This document shows positions 17,938 through 25,197 of a stretch of 64,000 nt of DNA, one piece after another; positions within the stretch are counted from its first letter, which is position 1, and each line of letters opens with the position of its first letter. The stretch is taken from positions 4,216,001-4,280,000 of the forward strand of contig OZ252253.1 of the NCBI GenBank assembly GCA_965249775.1. The letters are read 5' to 3'. Origin of the DNA: UBA822 sp965249775. GTDB lineage: Bacteria > Gemmatimonadota > Gemmatimonadetes > Longimicrobiales > Gaopeijiaceae. The notes under the pieces were generated by a model. The model was not told the DNA's origin and searched no databases. It worked only from the letters and a program-made list of their open reading frames with translations. The position numbers were made by a program, and so were the translations under genes.

Positions 17938-18434
17938 AGGCTCGCTCGGACCCGGCTCCCTTCGTCCGACTCTTCGGACGCTACCTCAGAGACCAGGGCT
18001 TGCCTGTGACCCAACAGAGGGAGGCGGTGGCGCAGGTCGTGTTCGGATCGGGCGAGCACCTCTCGGTGGACGAGATCGAGCGCGTGCTCAGATCCGAGGG
18101 TCACCGGATCGGCAAGGCGACGATCTACCGGGCTCTGGATCTGCTTGTACGGAGCAAGCTCGTGGCAGAGCTGGATTTCGGAGAGGGCTTCAAGCGGTAT
18201 GAACACCGCCTCTCTGCGGAGCCGATCCATGAGCATCTCATCTGCTTGAACTGTAGCGCCGTCATCGAGTTCCAGAGTGACGAGGTGCACCGTATCGAGG
18301 CCAGCGTATCGGCACGACACGGATTTCGCCCTACGCGCCACAAGCTCGAAATCTACGGACTCTGCCGGGAGTGCATCGCGGCAGGCGTGGAGGTTACCTC
18401 GCAAGGTCTCATCTGCCCAATCGAGACCGTATAG
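17934..18434 (+). CDS. Fur-family metal-responsive transcription regulator
   Basis: 166 residues from GTG 17934, overlapping the preceding stop. Residues about 10-85 are the winged helix (VTQQREAVAQVVF, KATIYRALDLLV). Residues 86-155 are the dimerisation and metal domain, with HEHLIC (99-104), then CLNC (Cys104 and Cys107) and CREC (Cys144 and Cys147), the structural zinc site. The sequence is too general to choose between Fur, PerR and Zur. Regulated sites cannot be named, although cardiolipin synthase and CcdA genes follow at 23 and over 1600 bases. The N-terminus is longer than in Escherichia coli Fur by a few residues. Confidence 0.88.
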   Translation: MKARSDPAPFVRLFGRYLRDQGLPVTQQREAVAQVVFGSGEHLSVDEIERVLRSEGHRIGKATIYRALDLLVRSKLVAELDFGEGFKRYEHRLSAEPIHEHLICLNCSAVIEFQSDEVHRIEASVSARHGFRPTRHKLEIYGLCRECIAAGVEVTSQGLICPIETV

Positions 18435-18456
18435 AGGCCCTAGGGGTAACCTTGGG

Positions 18457-20052
18457 ATGACTTCCACCGAGAAACAATCGGTCTCATCGCGGAGGGGAGG
18501 CGTGCAGCCGGCGCCTTCCCCCGACCTACTTCCGTCTAGAGGAGGCCCCCTCGGCGGCCTGACGAAGGAAGCGCTCGAGCGAGCGACCGGGTCACCGGAA
18601 ATCGAGGGCAACGCGATTCGCCTCCAGTTCGACGGACCCGTCACGTTCGACGCCTGGTTGGAGGCGATCGCGGGGGCCAAGCGATACGTCCACTTCGAGA
18701 ACTACATCCTTCGGAACGATCCCGTGGGGCGGGCGTTCAGGGAAGTCCTCCTGGAGAAGGCTCGCGAAGGGGTCGAGGTACGGGTCCTGTACGACTGGGT
18801 CGGGTGCTGGGCGACGCCGCGGCGGTACTGGCGTCCGTTTCGCCGAGCAGGGGTCGAAGTGCGCGCCTTCAATCGCCCCTCTGTCCGCGATCCCTATGGC
18901 GTGTTCCAACGGGATCACCGCAAGCTTGTGGTTGTGGACGGAGAGGTCGCGTTCGCTGGGGGTTTCTGTGTCGGCCAGGAGTGGGCCGGCACCAGCGAGG
19001 CTCCGCCCTGGCGGGACACCGGGATCGAGATTCGGGGACCGGCCGTGTCAGCCGCCAGCAGGGCCTTCGGCCGCATCTGGGACGTGATGGGTGAGCCCCT
19101 CCCGGGAAGCTTTGCAGAAGAGCAGACGAGTCCTGTGGGAGACACATCGGTCTGGCTCATCGAGGGCGAACCGCGACGGAGTCGCGTCCTGCGGACCCTG
19201 GCGCTGGTGGCGGCCATGGCGCAGGAGCGTCTGTGGATCACCGACCCGTACTTCGTTGCGCCTGGGGCCGTAGCCGAGGCCATGGCCGAGGCGGCTCAGT
19301 CAGGGGTCGACGTCCGGGTGCTCGTACCGGCCAACAACAACTGGCCGTTGGTCGGGACGCTTTCGCGAGCGGGATACCGTTACCTCCTCGAACAGGGGGT
19401 GCGACTCTTCGAATGGCAGGGCGAGATGATTCACGCGAAGAGCTCCGTCGTAGACGGACTCTGGTGCCGAGTGGGCTCCAGCAATCTCAACGCCTGGAGT
19501 CTTCTAGGGAACTGGGAGATCGACGTGGGCGTTTTGGATGCGTCGTTGGCGGGGCAGCTCGAGGGGATCTTTCTGGCCGACCTGGCGTCTTCTTCGGAAA
19601 TTGTTCTACCGGGACGCAGCCGCCCGCATAGGGTGGTGCCGGCGGAGCCACTGCCGACGCTTCAGGGACTCCCGACAACGTCGTTGGAACCGGAGGGCAA
19701 GCTCACAGAGCGCTTAGAGGCGATGATGGATCGAGAAACCGTGTTGAGACCGTGGCGGCTCGCGCAGTTGGTTAGGGCGGGTGTATCGTTCAGCGACGCA
19801 CTGGCGGGCCACCGCACGCTCGGCCCGGAGGATCGGACGATCCTCGGCACCGTCGCGATCATCGCGATCTCATCGGCGGTTGTGGTCGGCTTCTTCCCGC
19901 TGGTGTTCGGCTGGGCGTTAGCTTTGCTGCTCGCCTGGCTCGGCATTGTGATGGGGTTCCGGGCCGTGTGGCACCGTCTCCGCGCTCAGGATCTTGCTCC
20001 GGATCCGAGCCCACCGGACTCAGAGGATGAAAAGGGATTGAGTAGAGGATGA
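18457..20052 (+). CDS. Cardiolipin synthase-type phospholipase D protein
   Basis: 531 residues from ATG 18457. Two HKD active-site motifs are present: HRKLVVVDGEVAFAGG near 154 and HAKSSVVDGLWCRVGSSN near 326. Unlike ClsA, the N-terminus has no membrane helices; instead two helices lie at the C-terminus, about 463-505 (TVAIIAISSAVVVGFF and WALALLLAWLGIVMGF). Two-HKD enzymes of this type condense two phosphatidylglycerols (or phosphatidylethanolamine with phosphatidylglycerol) into cardiolipin. The inverted arrangement of the membrane segments suggests a ClsB/C-like or separate branch. The stop overlaps the ccdA start (ATGA), so the two are coupled. A frame open further upstream, from 18277, lies within the Fur gene and is not the start. 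Confidence 0.85.
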   Translation: MTSTEKQSVSSRRGGVQPAPSPDLLPSRGGPLGGLTKEALERATGSPEIEGNAIRLQFDGPVTFDAWLEAIAGAKRYVHFENYILRNDPVGRAFREVLLEKAREGVEVRVLYDWVGCWATPRRYWRPFRRAGVEVRAFNRPSVRDPYGVFQRDHRKLVVVDGEVAFAGGFCVGQEWAGTSEAPPWRDTGIEIRGPAVSAASRAFGRIWDVMGEPLPGSFAEEQTSPVGDTSVWLIEGEPRRSRVLRTLALVAAMAQERLWITDPYFVAPGAVAEAMAEAAQSGVDVRVLVPANNNWPLVGTLSRAGYRYLLEQGVRLFEWQGEMIHAKSSVVDGLWCRVGSSNLNAWSLLGNWEIDVGVLDASLAGQLEGIFLADLASSSEIVLPGRSRPHRVVPAEPLPTLQGLPTTSLEPEGKLTERLEAMMDRETVLRPWRLAQLVRAGVSFSDALAGHRTLGPEDRTILGTVAIIAISSAVVVGFFPLVFGWALALLLAWLGIVMGFRAVWHRLRAQDLAPDPSPPDSEDEKGLSRG

Positions 20053-20777
20053 ACGAATCCGTTGGCCTCTTGGTCGCGCTGACGGCAGGGGTCCTGTCGT
20101 TCCTATCGCCGTGCGTCCTGCCTCTGGTGCCCAGTTATTTGGCGTTCGTCACGGGCATGAGCCTGGAGGAGCTCCAGGAGGGGGTCGACCGAAAGGCAAC
20201 GCTCATGCACTCGCTGCTCTTCGTGGCTGGTTTCAGCATCATCTTTGTCACGCTGGGTGCCTCGGCGTCCTTTTTGGGATCGTTCCTACGATACTACGAA
20301 GTCTGGATCGCCCGGGTCGGCGGCGTTGTCATCATCGTGCTCGGCTTGCACCTCATGGGTGTCTTCAGGATCGCGCCGCTGATGCGCGAGCGGAGGGTCC
20401 ACGTGAACGACAGGCCCGCCGGGTATATAGGAACGGTAGGAGTGGGAGCCGCTTTCGGGGCGGGCTGGACGCCCTGCCTTGGCCCCGTCCTGGGAGCGAT
20501 CCTGACCCTGGCAGCGAACCAGGACACCGTTTGGGCAGGCGTAGGCCTGTTGAGCCTCTACTCGTTGGGCCTCGCCATCCCGTTCTTGATTTCAGCGCTG
20601 GCCCTGGATTGGTTCCTGGGCGCTTTCTCCCGTTTCCGCCGATTCCTGCCCCTTGTCGAGAAGGCGTCCGGAGTGATCCTCATCATTCTGGGTCTGCTCC
20701 TAGTAACAGGCTCGTTCACGATCTTGACCTCCTTCCTTGCCGGGGCCACACCCGACTGGCTCTTCGAAAGGCTCTAG
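20049..20777 (+). CDS. ccdA: Cytochrome c biogenesis membrane protein CcdA
   Basis: 242 residues from ATG 20049, overlapping the previous stop by four bases. Six hydrophobic segments are visible. The first carries SFLSPCVLPLVPSYLAF with Cys22, and the fourth carries GAGWTPCLGP with Cys143. These two membrane cysteines pass electrons from cytoplasmic thioredoxin to periplasmic thioredoxin-like proteins that keep apocytochrome c haem-binding cysteines or other substrates reduced. The length equals that of typical CcdA and lacks the N- and C-terminal periplasmic domains of DsbD. The partner thioredoxin is not next to it. Confidence 0.93.
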   Translation: MNESVGLLVALTAGVLSFLSPCVLPLVPSYLAFVTGMSLEELQEGVDRKATLMHSLLFVAGFSIIFVTLGASASFLGSFLRYYEVWIARVGGVVIIVLGLHLMGVFRIAPLMRERRVHVNDRPAGYIGTVGVGAAFGAGWTPCLGPVLGAILTLAANQDTVWAGVGLLSLYSLGLAIPFLISALALDWFLGAFSRFRRFLPLVEKASGVILIILGLLLVTGSFTILTSFLAGATPDWLFERL

Positions 20778-20960
20778 CGGTTGAGGCTCTGGCGGTTGTG
20801 GGTGTCGCTGTTGAGGCTTTGGCGGTTGAGCGCTCGGCTGTTTGAGCCTATGCCGTTGTGCCTCCAACGGTTGGGCTTCTAGCGGTTGAGCATCTAAGTT
20901 GATCATCCATAGGATGAGCTTCTACCGGATGAGCATCTAGAGGATCTGCCGGAGGTCGAG
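20778..20960. repeat. Degenerate tandem repeat filling the gap after ccdA
   Basis: About ten imperfect copies of a 15-18 bp unit, core GCGGTTGAG, run from 20778 to about 20945 (for example CTAGCGGTTGAGGCTCTGG, then CTAGCGGTTGAGCATCTAA). The last copies drift to GGATGAGCATCTA. The tract is not part of a long open plus-strand gene, and it ends just before the strong GGAGGTCGAG site of the next gene. Confidence 0.7.
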
Positions 20961-22037
20961 ATGTCGCGTTCCAGTCGGGTCGAACGGGCCAGTCGGGTCG
21001 AAGGGGTAGCGGTGGCAGTAAGGGTGGCCTGCCTCGCCGCTGCGGTGGCGATGTGCGGGGAGGCCCGTGCACAGTCCGTAGCCAACAATCCTTATCACGC
21101 CGTGCACGGCTGGGAGAAGATGCCGAATGGGTGGAGGATAGGGGTGGTCAGCGGGGTCTTTCCCGATCCCGACGGACGCCACATCTGGATGCTGTCGAGG
21201 TGTGGCGCGAACCACTGCGCGCTCTCGGACCAGGACCCGATCCTCAAATTCGATCTCGATGGAAACGTCGTGGAGAGCTTCGGAGCGGGTATGTTTTCAT
21301 TCCCACACGGCTTCTTCTTGGACCATGAGGGATTCCTTTGGGTCACGGAGGGCGCGCCGGCCGGTGACGCCCGAGAAGTAGAGGGGTTGAGGCGCGGCCT
21401 GGGGCATCAGGTCTTCAAGCTCAACCAGGACGGCGAGGTGATCATGACCCTGGGCGAGGCAGGGGTGTCGGGGTACGGCCCGAGCCACTTCAACGGACCG
21501 TCCGGCGTCGTGGTCGCTCCCAACGGGGAGATCTGGATTTCGGACGGGCATCGCGGTGGGAACAACCGCATCGTCAAGTTCTCGAGCGACGGTGAGTTCC
21601 TGTTGGAGGTGGGGGGCGGTGTGGAGTCGCGGAGCGGCGATCCGAGCAAGTTCAACGATCCACACGATATCACGATGGACCGTCGCGGTCGCGTGATCGT
21701 GGCGGACCGGGGAAACAACCGGATCCAGATTTTCGATCAACAGGGTAACCGCCTGGCGGTGTGGACCCAGTTTGGGCGCCCGAGTGTGGTGTTCGTGGAC
21801 ACCGAGGACGTCATCTACGCGGGCGACGGAATGTCAAACGCCCAGTGGAACCCCGGCTGGGAGCGGGGAATCAGGATTGGAGATGCGGAATCCGGTTGGG
21901 TGACCGCTTTCATTCCCGACTCGGAGACCCCGACCGGAACCGGCGTGGAGTTCCTGGGTGTCGATTTCCAGGGCAACATCTACGCCGGCGAGGTGGGGCG
22001 TCAGCGCCTCGTCAAGTACGTGCGGGCCAGGCCGTAG
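20961..22037 (+). CDS. Exported NHL-repeat beta-propeller protein (peptidylglycine lyase-like)
   Basis: 358 residues from ATG 20961 with GGAGGTCGAG before it. After a basic start with a duplicated motif (SRVERASRVEG), a hydrophobic segment (VAVRVACLAAAVAMCGEARA) ends in ARAQ, a signal peptidase I site. The mature part has NHL-type blades such as FNGPSGVVVAPNGEIWISDG, FNDPHDITMDRRGRVIVADRGNNRIQIF and NIYAGEVGRQRLVKY. It most resembles the peptidyl-alpha-hydroxyglycine alpha-amidating lyase propellers, but catalytic tyrosine and metal residues cannot be confirmed by eye, so a binding role is equally possible. It is a single gene, with the degenerate repeat upstream. Confidence 0.8.
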   Translation: MSRSSRVERASRVEGVAVAVRVACLAAAVAMCGEARAQSVANNPYHAVHGWEKMPNGWRIGVVSGVFPDPDGRHIWMLSRCGANHCALSDQDPILKFDLDGNVVESFGAGMFSFPHGFFLDHEGFLWVTEGAPAGDAREVEGLRRGLGHQVFKLNQDGEVIMTLGEAGVSGYGPSHFNGPSGVVVAPNGEIWISDGHRGGNNRIVKFSSDGEFLLEVGGGVESRSGDPSKFNDPHDITMDRRGRVIVADRGNNRIQIFDQQGNRLAVWTQFGRPSVVFVDTEDVIYAGDGMSNAQWNPGWERGIRIGDAESGWVTAFIPDSETPTGTGVEFLGVDFQGNIYAGEVGRQRLVKYVRARP

Positions 22038-22093
22038 CACGGGCAGATCCTCGGAGTTGTTGGCGGGTTTGCTAAGAAGGATCGGCCTGGATG

Positions 22094-24064
22094 CTAAAGC
22101 CCCCGTTCCTCCATGAATTCTGCGACCCCGCTCATCTGTCTCAGCAGCTTCCAGGAGGGCCAGTTGCGCAGAAAGACCAGAGCGCCGACGCGCTTTTCGG
22201 CGGCCTGATGAAGGCGGTCCAGGGCCTCTTCCTCTCTTCCCAGCCCCGAGAGGATCATCGCAAGATCCAGGTCGAGAGATACGTCCGGCTCCTCTTGCTC
22301 TCGCTCCTCAATGAGCGCCACGAGTTTTTCGGCCTCGGCCGTCCGGCCCGCCATGCCCAATGCGTAGGCGAGTGGCGTAATACCGGCTTTGGGGTGTGGC
22401 GTCAGCTCGCGGACGCCCTCGAAAATGTCGATGGCGTCGTCCACGCGACCCATATGCAAGTTCGTCCAACCCTTTCCTTCCAGGGCTGACCGGAACTCCG
22501 GGTCCAACTCCAAGACCCGGTCGAATTGTGCCAGCGCCTCCTCGTAATGCCCGCACGTCATATGTGCTTTCCCCAGGTAGTCGAGGACCGGGAGGTTGAG
22601 GGGATCGAGGGCGGCGGCGCGCTCGAGAACGGCGACCGCCTCCTCAGAACGTCCGTCCGCCTGGAAGAAAAGGGAATAGCCGTGGAGGACGTCCACCGAA
22701 TCCGGATTGATCTCCATTGCCCGCAGAAACGATGCCTCCGCGGTCGGCCTATCCCAATCGTTGAAGAGCCGGACGAGGCCCATAGCCACATGTGAGTCTT
22801 CGAGCTCGGGATCCAACTCGATGGCCTTCTCCGCAGCCGCGTGCGCACAGCCATAGGCTTCTCCGCATTGGGTCGAGCGACCCATGGCGGCCAGATACGT
22901 ATGGGTGCGAGCCATGGCTCCCCACGCCTGCGCGTACTCCGGGTCCAAGTCGAGGGCGTGCCGAAAGTGGTCCACGGCCTGGCGGGCGGCATCAGGCGTC
23001 CACTGATTCCAGCAGTACATGCCCATGAGGTAGGAATCGTACGCCTCGGAGTTCTCCGTCCCTTTCCGAACCAGGGAAGGCTTCTCTCCTTTGTCCGGCA
23101 GGGTGGCCCGTAGCTCGTTGACGATTTCGAGGGAAATCTCGTCCTGAGTCTCGAAGATGTCGTTCAGGACTCGGTCGTACACCTTCGAAAAAATGTGGTA
23201 CCCGTCGCTCGTGTCGATGAGTTGAGCTGCGATGCGCACCCGATCGCCGGCTTTCCGGACGCTCCCCTCCAGCACCGCGCTCACACCGAGTTTCCGTCCG
23301 ATCTCACGGACGTCCTTGGTCTTGCCCTTGAAGGCGAAGGATGAGGTTCTAGCGGTGACCTGAAGGCCCTCCACGCGCGTCAGCGCGTTGATGAGCTCCT
23401 CGGAGATTCCGTCGCTGAAGAACTCGTTCTCCGGATCGGCGCTCATGTTGACGAACGGGAGCACGGCGATGGTCTTCTGGGGCGGCCCGGTCTGGGCTGT
23501 CATCGACTCCGGGTCGGGAACGACGAGCCCCGGCGCCGTGATCGCGAAGACCCGGACCGGACGGCGCACGTTCTTCAGGTCGAATTCACCGAGTGCGGTT
23601 GCGGGCAGATCCGGGTGATTCTTGATCTCGTCGAAGACCTTTCCCGAGATCACGACCGAGCCGGGGGCCGAGAGTCCCTCGATGCGGGCTGCGACGTTGA
23701 CGCCGTCGCCGTATACGCCGTCTTCGTCACGGTTGATGTCGCCGATGTGCAGTCCCATCCGGACCGGGATTGCCGGATCCTGTTGGAGGGCCTGCTGAGC
23801 GCCAACAGCGGACGACACTGCGTCGACGGCGCTCCCGAAGACGCTGAGGGTCCCGTCACCATAGAACTGGACGATCTCGCCGCCGTGCTTCTCGATCGAC
23901 TGGCGGAGCGTGTCGCGATGTCGGTCGCGGATGCTCTTGGCCCGATGCTCGTCGTCCTGCATCAAGGCCGTGAAGCCCACCATGTCCGTAAACATGATGG
24001 CCGAGAGCTGTCGCATCGATCGTGTCCGCGGGAGGTGAATCGGAACCAAAATTAACGGCTCCAT
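22094..24064 (-). CDS. Class III adenylate/guanylate cyclase with TolB/FlgO-like and TPR modules
   Basis: 656 residues from ATG 24064; ATG 24016 (residue 17) is equally possible because neither has a clear ribosome site. The cyclase domain (residues 18-180) has both metal aspartates (Asp27 in FTDMVGF, and FYGDGTLSVF) and the transition-state pair in GDGVNVAARIEG, so it should be active. Residues about 200-350 are a TolB/FlgO-like domain (AVLPFVNMSADPENEFFSDG, LEGSVRKAGDRVRIAAQLID), which often precedes TPR in these proteins. Residues about 390-640 hold TPRs (YAQAWGAMARTHTYLA, YEEALAQFDRVLELDPEF). There is no membrane helix, so the whole protein is probably cytosolic. It is divergent from a membrane cyclase 89 bp away. 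Confidence 0.87.
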   Translation of the reverse strand: MEPLILVPIHLPRTRSMRQLSAIMFTDMVGFTALMQDDEHRAKSIRDRHRDTLRQSIEKHGGEIVQFYGDGTLSVFGSAVDAVSSAVGAQQALQQDPAIPVRMGLHIGDINRDEDGVYGDGVNVAARIEGLSAPGSVVISGKVFDEIKNHPDLPATALGEFDLKNVRRPVRVFAITAPGLVVPDPESMTAQTGPPQKTIAVLPFVNMSADPENEFFSDGISEELINALTRVEGLQVTARTSSFAFKGKTKDVREIGRKLGVSAVLEGSVRKAGDRVRIAAQLIDTSDGYHIFSKVYDRVLNDIFETQDEISLEIVNELRATLPDKGEKPSLVRKGTENSEAYDSYLMGMYCWNQWTPDAARQAVDHFRHALDLDPEYAQAWGAMARTHTYLAAMGRSTQCGEAYGCAHAAAEKAIELDPELEDSHVAMGLVRLFNDWDRPTAEASFLRAMEINPDSVDVLHGYSLFFQADGRSEEAVAVLERAAALDPLNLPVLDYLGKAHMTCGHYEEALAQFDRVLELDPEFRSALEGKGWTNLHMGRVDDAIDIFEGVRELTPHPKAGITPLAYALGMAGRTAEAEKLVALIEEREQEEPDVSLDLDLAMILSGLGREEEALDRLHQAAEKRVGALVFLRNWPSWKLLRQMSGVAEFMEERGL

Positions 24065-24153
24065 CGGGGTGAGCCAAACCCTTCATGGATCGCTCGGGTT
24101 CCAAGCAATCCTGGTGCTTTGCCGTGTATGTCTCGACATGCCATCATACTCGC

Positions 24154-25197
24154 ATGAACAACCTGGCCAGAAAGAGGCTCCGTACGGTCGCGGCCTTCAC
24201 CTTATGGGGGGTGGTGATCGGTGCCGCCCTCGGTCTCGTCATCGGCCAGTTCGACGGGCGACCGCCCTTTTTTTCGGCCGTCCGGGGAGTCACGATCGGC
24301 ATCCTCATCGGTGTCGGCCTCGGCGTGGGGGAGGAGCTGATCTTCCCCCGCTGGAGCCGAACGATGTCCTTCGCCCGGCTCAGCGTCGTCCGTACCGGAA
24401 GCTACTCCCTGCTGATGATCACGGCGTTGACCGCCGTGAACGCGGTTGATCGTTCGATCGATCGCGGGCGGGGGCTTTTCGACGGCATCACTTATTACGC
24501 TACTGAAGGTGGACTGTTGAGGGACCTCATCTTCGCCGTAGTCGCGTCGTTTCTCGTGACGGGTTTCCTGCAGGTGCGAAAGCTCCACAACCCAGGTGAG
24601 ATCCGCCGTCTTCTCACGGGGCGGTATCACTACCCGGTGGAGGAGACGCGCATCTTCCTCTTCGCCGATATCGTCGGCTCCACCGGAATCGCCGAACGCC
24701 TGGGCCATATGGCATACAGCGGCTTCCTCAGGGACTGTTTCTCCGACATCTCCGAAGCGATTCTCGCCTGGAAGGGGCAAGTGTATCAGCACGCTGGAGA
24801 TTCCGTGCTCGTGACCTGGCGGATGAAAAAGGGCATAAGCTCTGCTGCCTGCGTGCAGTGTTTTTTCGACATGGTACGACTGCTGGAGCACAGGGAAGAC
24901 GACTATCGGCGCGAGTACGATACGATCCCTCGCCTTCGAGCGGGAATCCACGGAGGCGCCGTCGTCACGACCTGGGTGGGGGAGGCAAGGAAGGACTTGG
25001 CGTTTCACGGGGATACCCTGAATGCGGCCGCACGAGTGGAGGGTATGTGCAAGGAGCTGGGCGTACAGTGCCTTCTGTCGGAGGTCGTCTACAAGTCGAT
25101 CGAGCTACCGCCGCAGCTCGAGGCCCGGTCGGTGGGTGAGCTGGAGCTCAGGGGACGGACGGAGGCGCTGCACCTCTATTCGGTGGAGAGGGTCTAG
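24154..25197 (+). CDS. Membrane-bound class III adenylate/guanylate cyclase
   Basis: 347 residues from ATG 24154; an in-frame ATG at 24085 would add 23 residues and has no better site. Hydrophobic segments at about residues 11-30, 45-65, 85-105 and 120-140 form a small membrane domain with no visible sensor. The C-terminal 180 residues are the catalytic domain: IFLFADIVGSTGIAERLG, then QHAGDSVLVTW and FHGDTLNAAARVEG carry the metal and transition-state residues. It is divergent from the TPR cyclase and overlaps the convergent ceramidase-like gene by four bases. Nucleotide preference (cAMP or cGMP) cannot be read. Confidence 0.85.
   Translation: MNNLARKRLRTVAAFTLWGVVIGAALGLVIGQFDGRPPFFSAVRGVTIGILIGVGLGVGEELIFPRWSRTMSFARLSVVRTGSYSLLMITALTAVNAVDRSIDRGRGLFDGITYYATEGGLLRDLIFAVVASFLVTGFLQVRKLHNPGEIRRLLTGRYHYPVEETRIFLFADIVGSTGIAERLGHMAYSGFLRDCFSDISEAILAWKGQVYQHAGDSVLVTWRMKKGISSAACVQCFFDMVRLLEHREDDYRREYDTIPRLRAGIHGGAVVTTWVGEARKDLAFHGDTLNAAARVEGMCKELGVQCLLSEVVYKSIELPPQLEARSVGELELRGRTEALHLYSVERV

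Noticed and set aside
20111..20845. Alternate frame inside ccdA that reads into the repeat tract
   Set aside because: It is a shadow of the ccdA frame; its last residues are only repeat translation.
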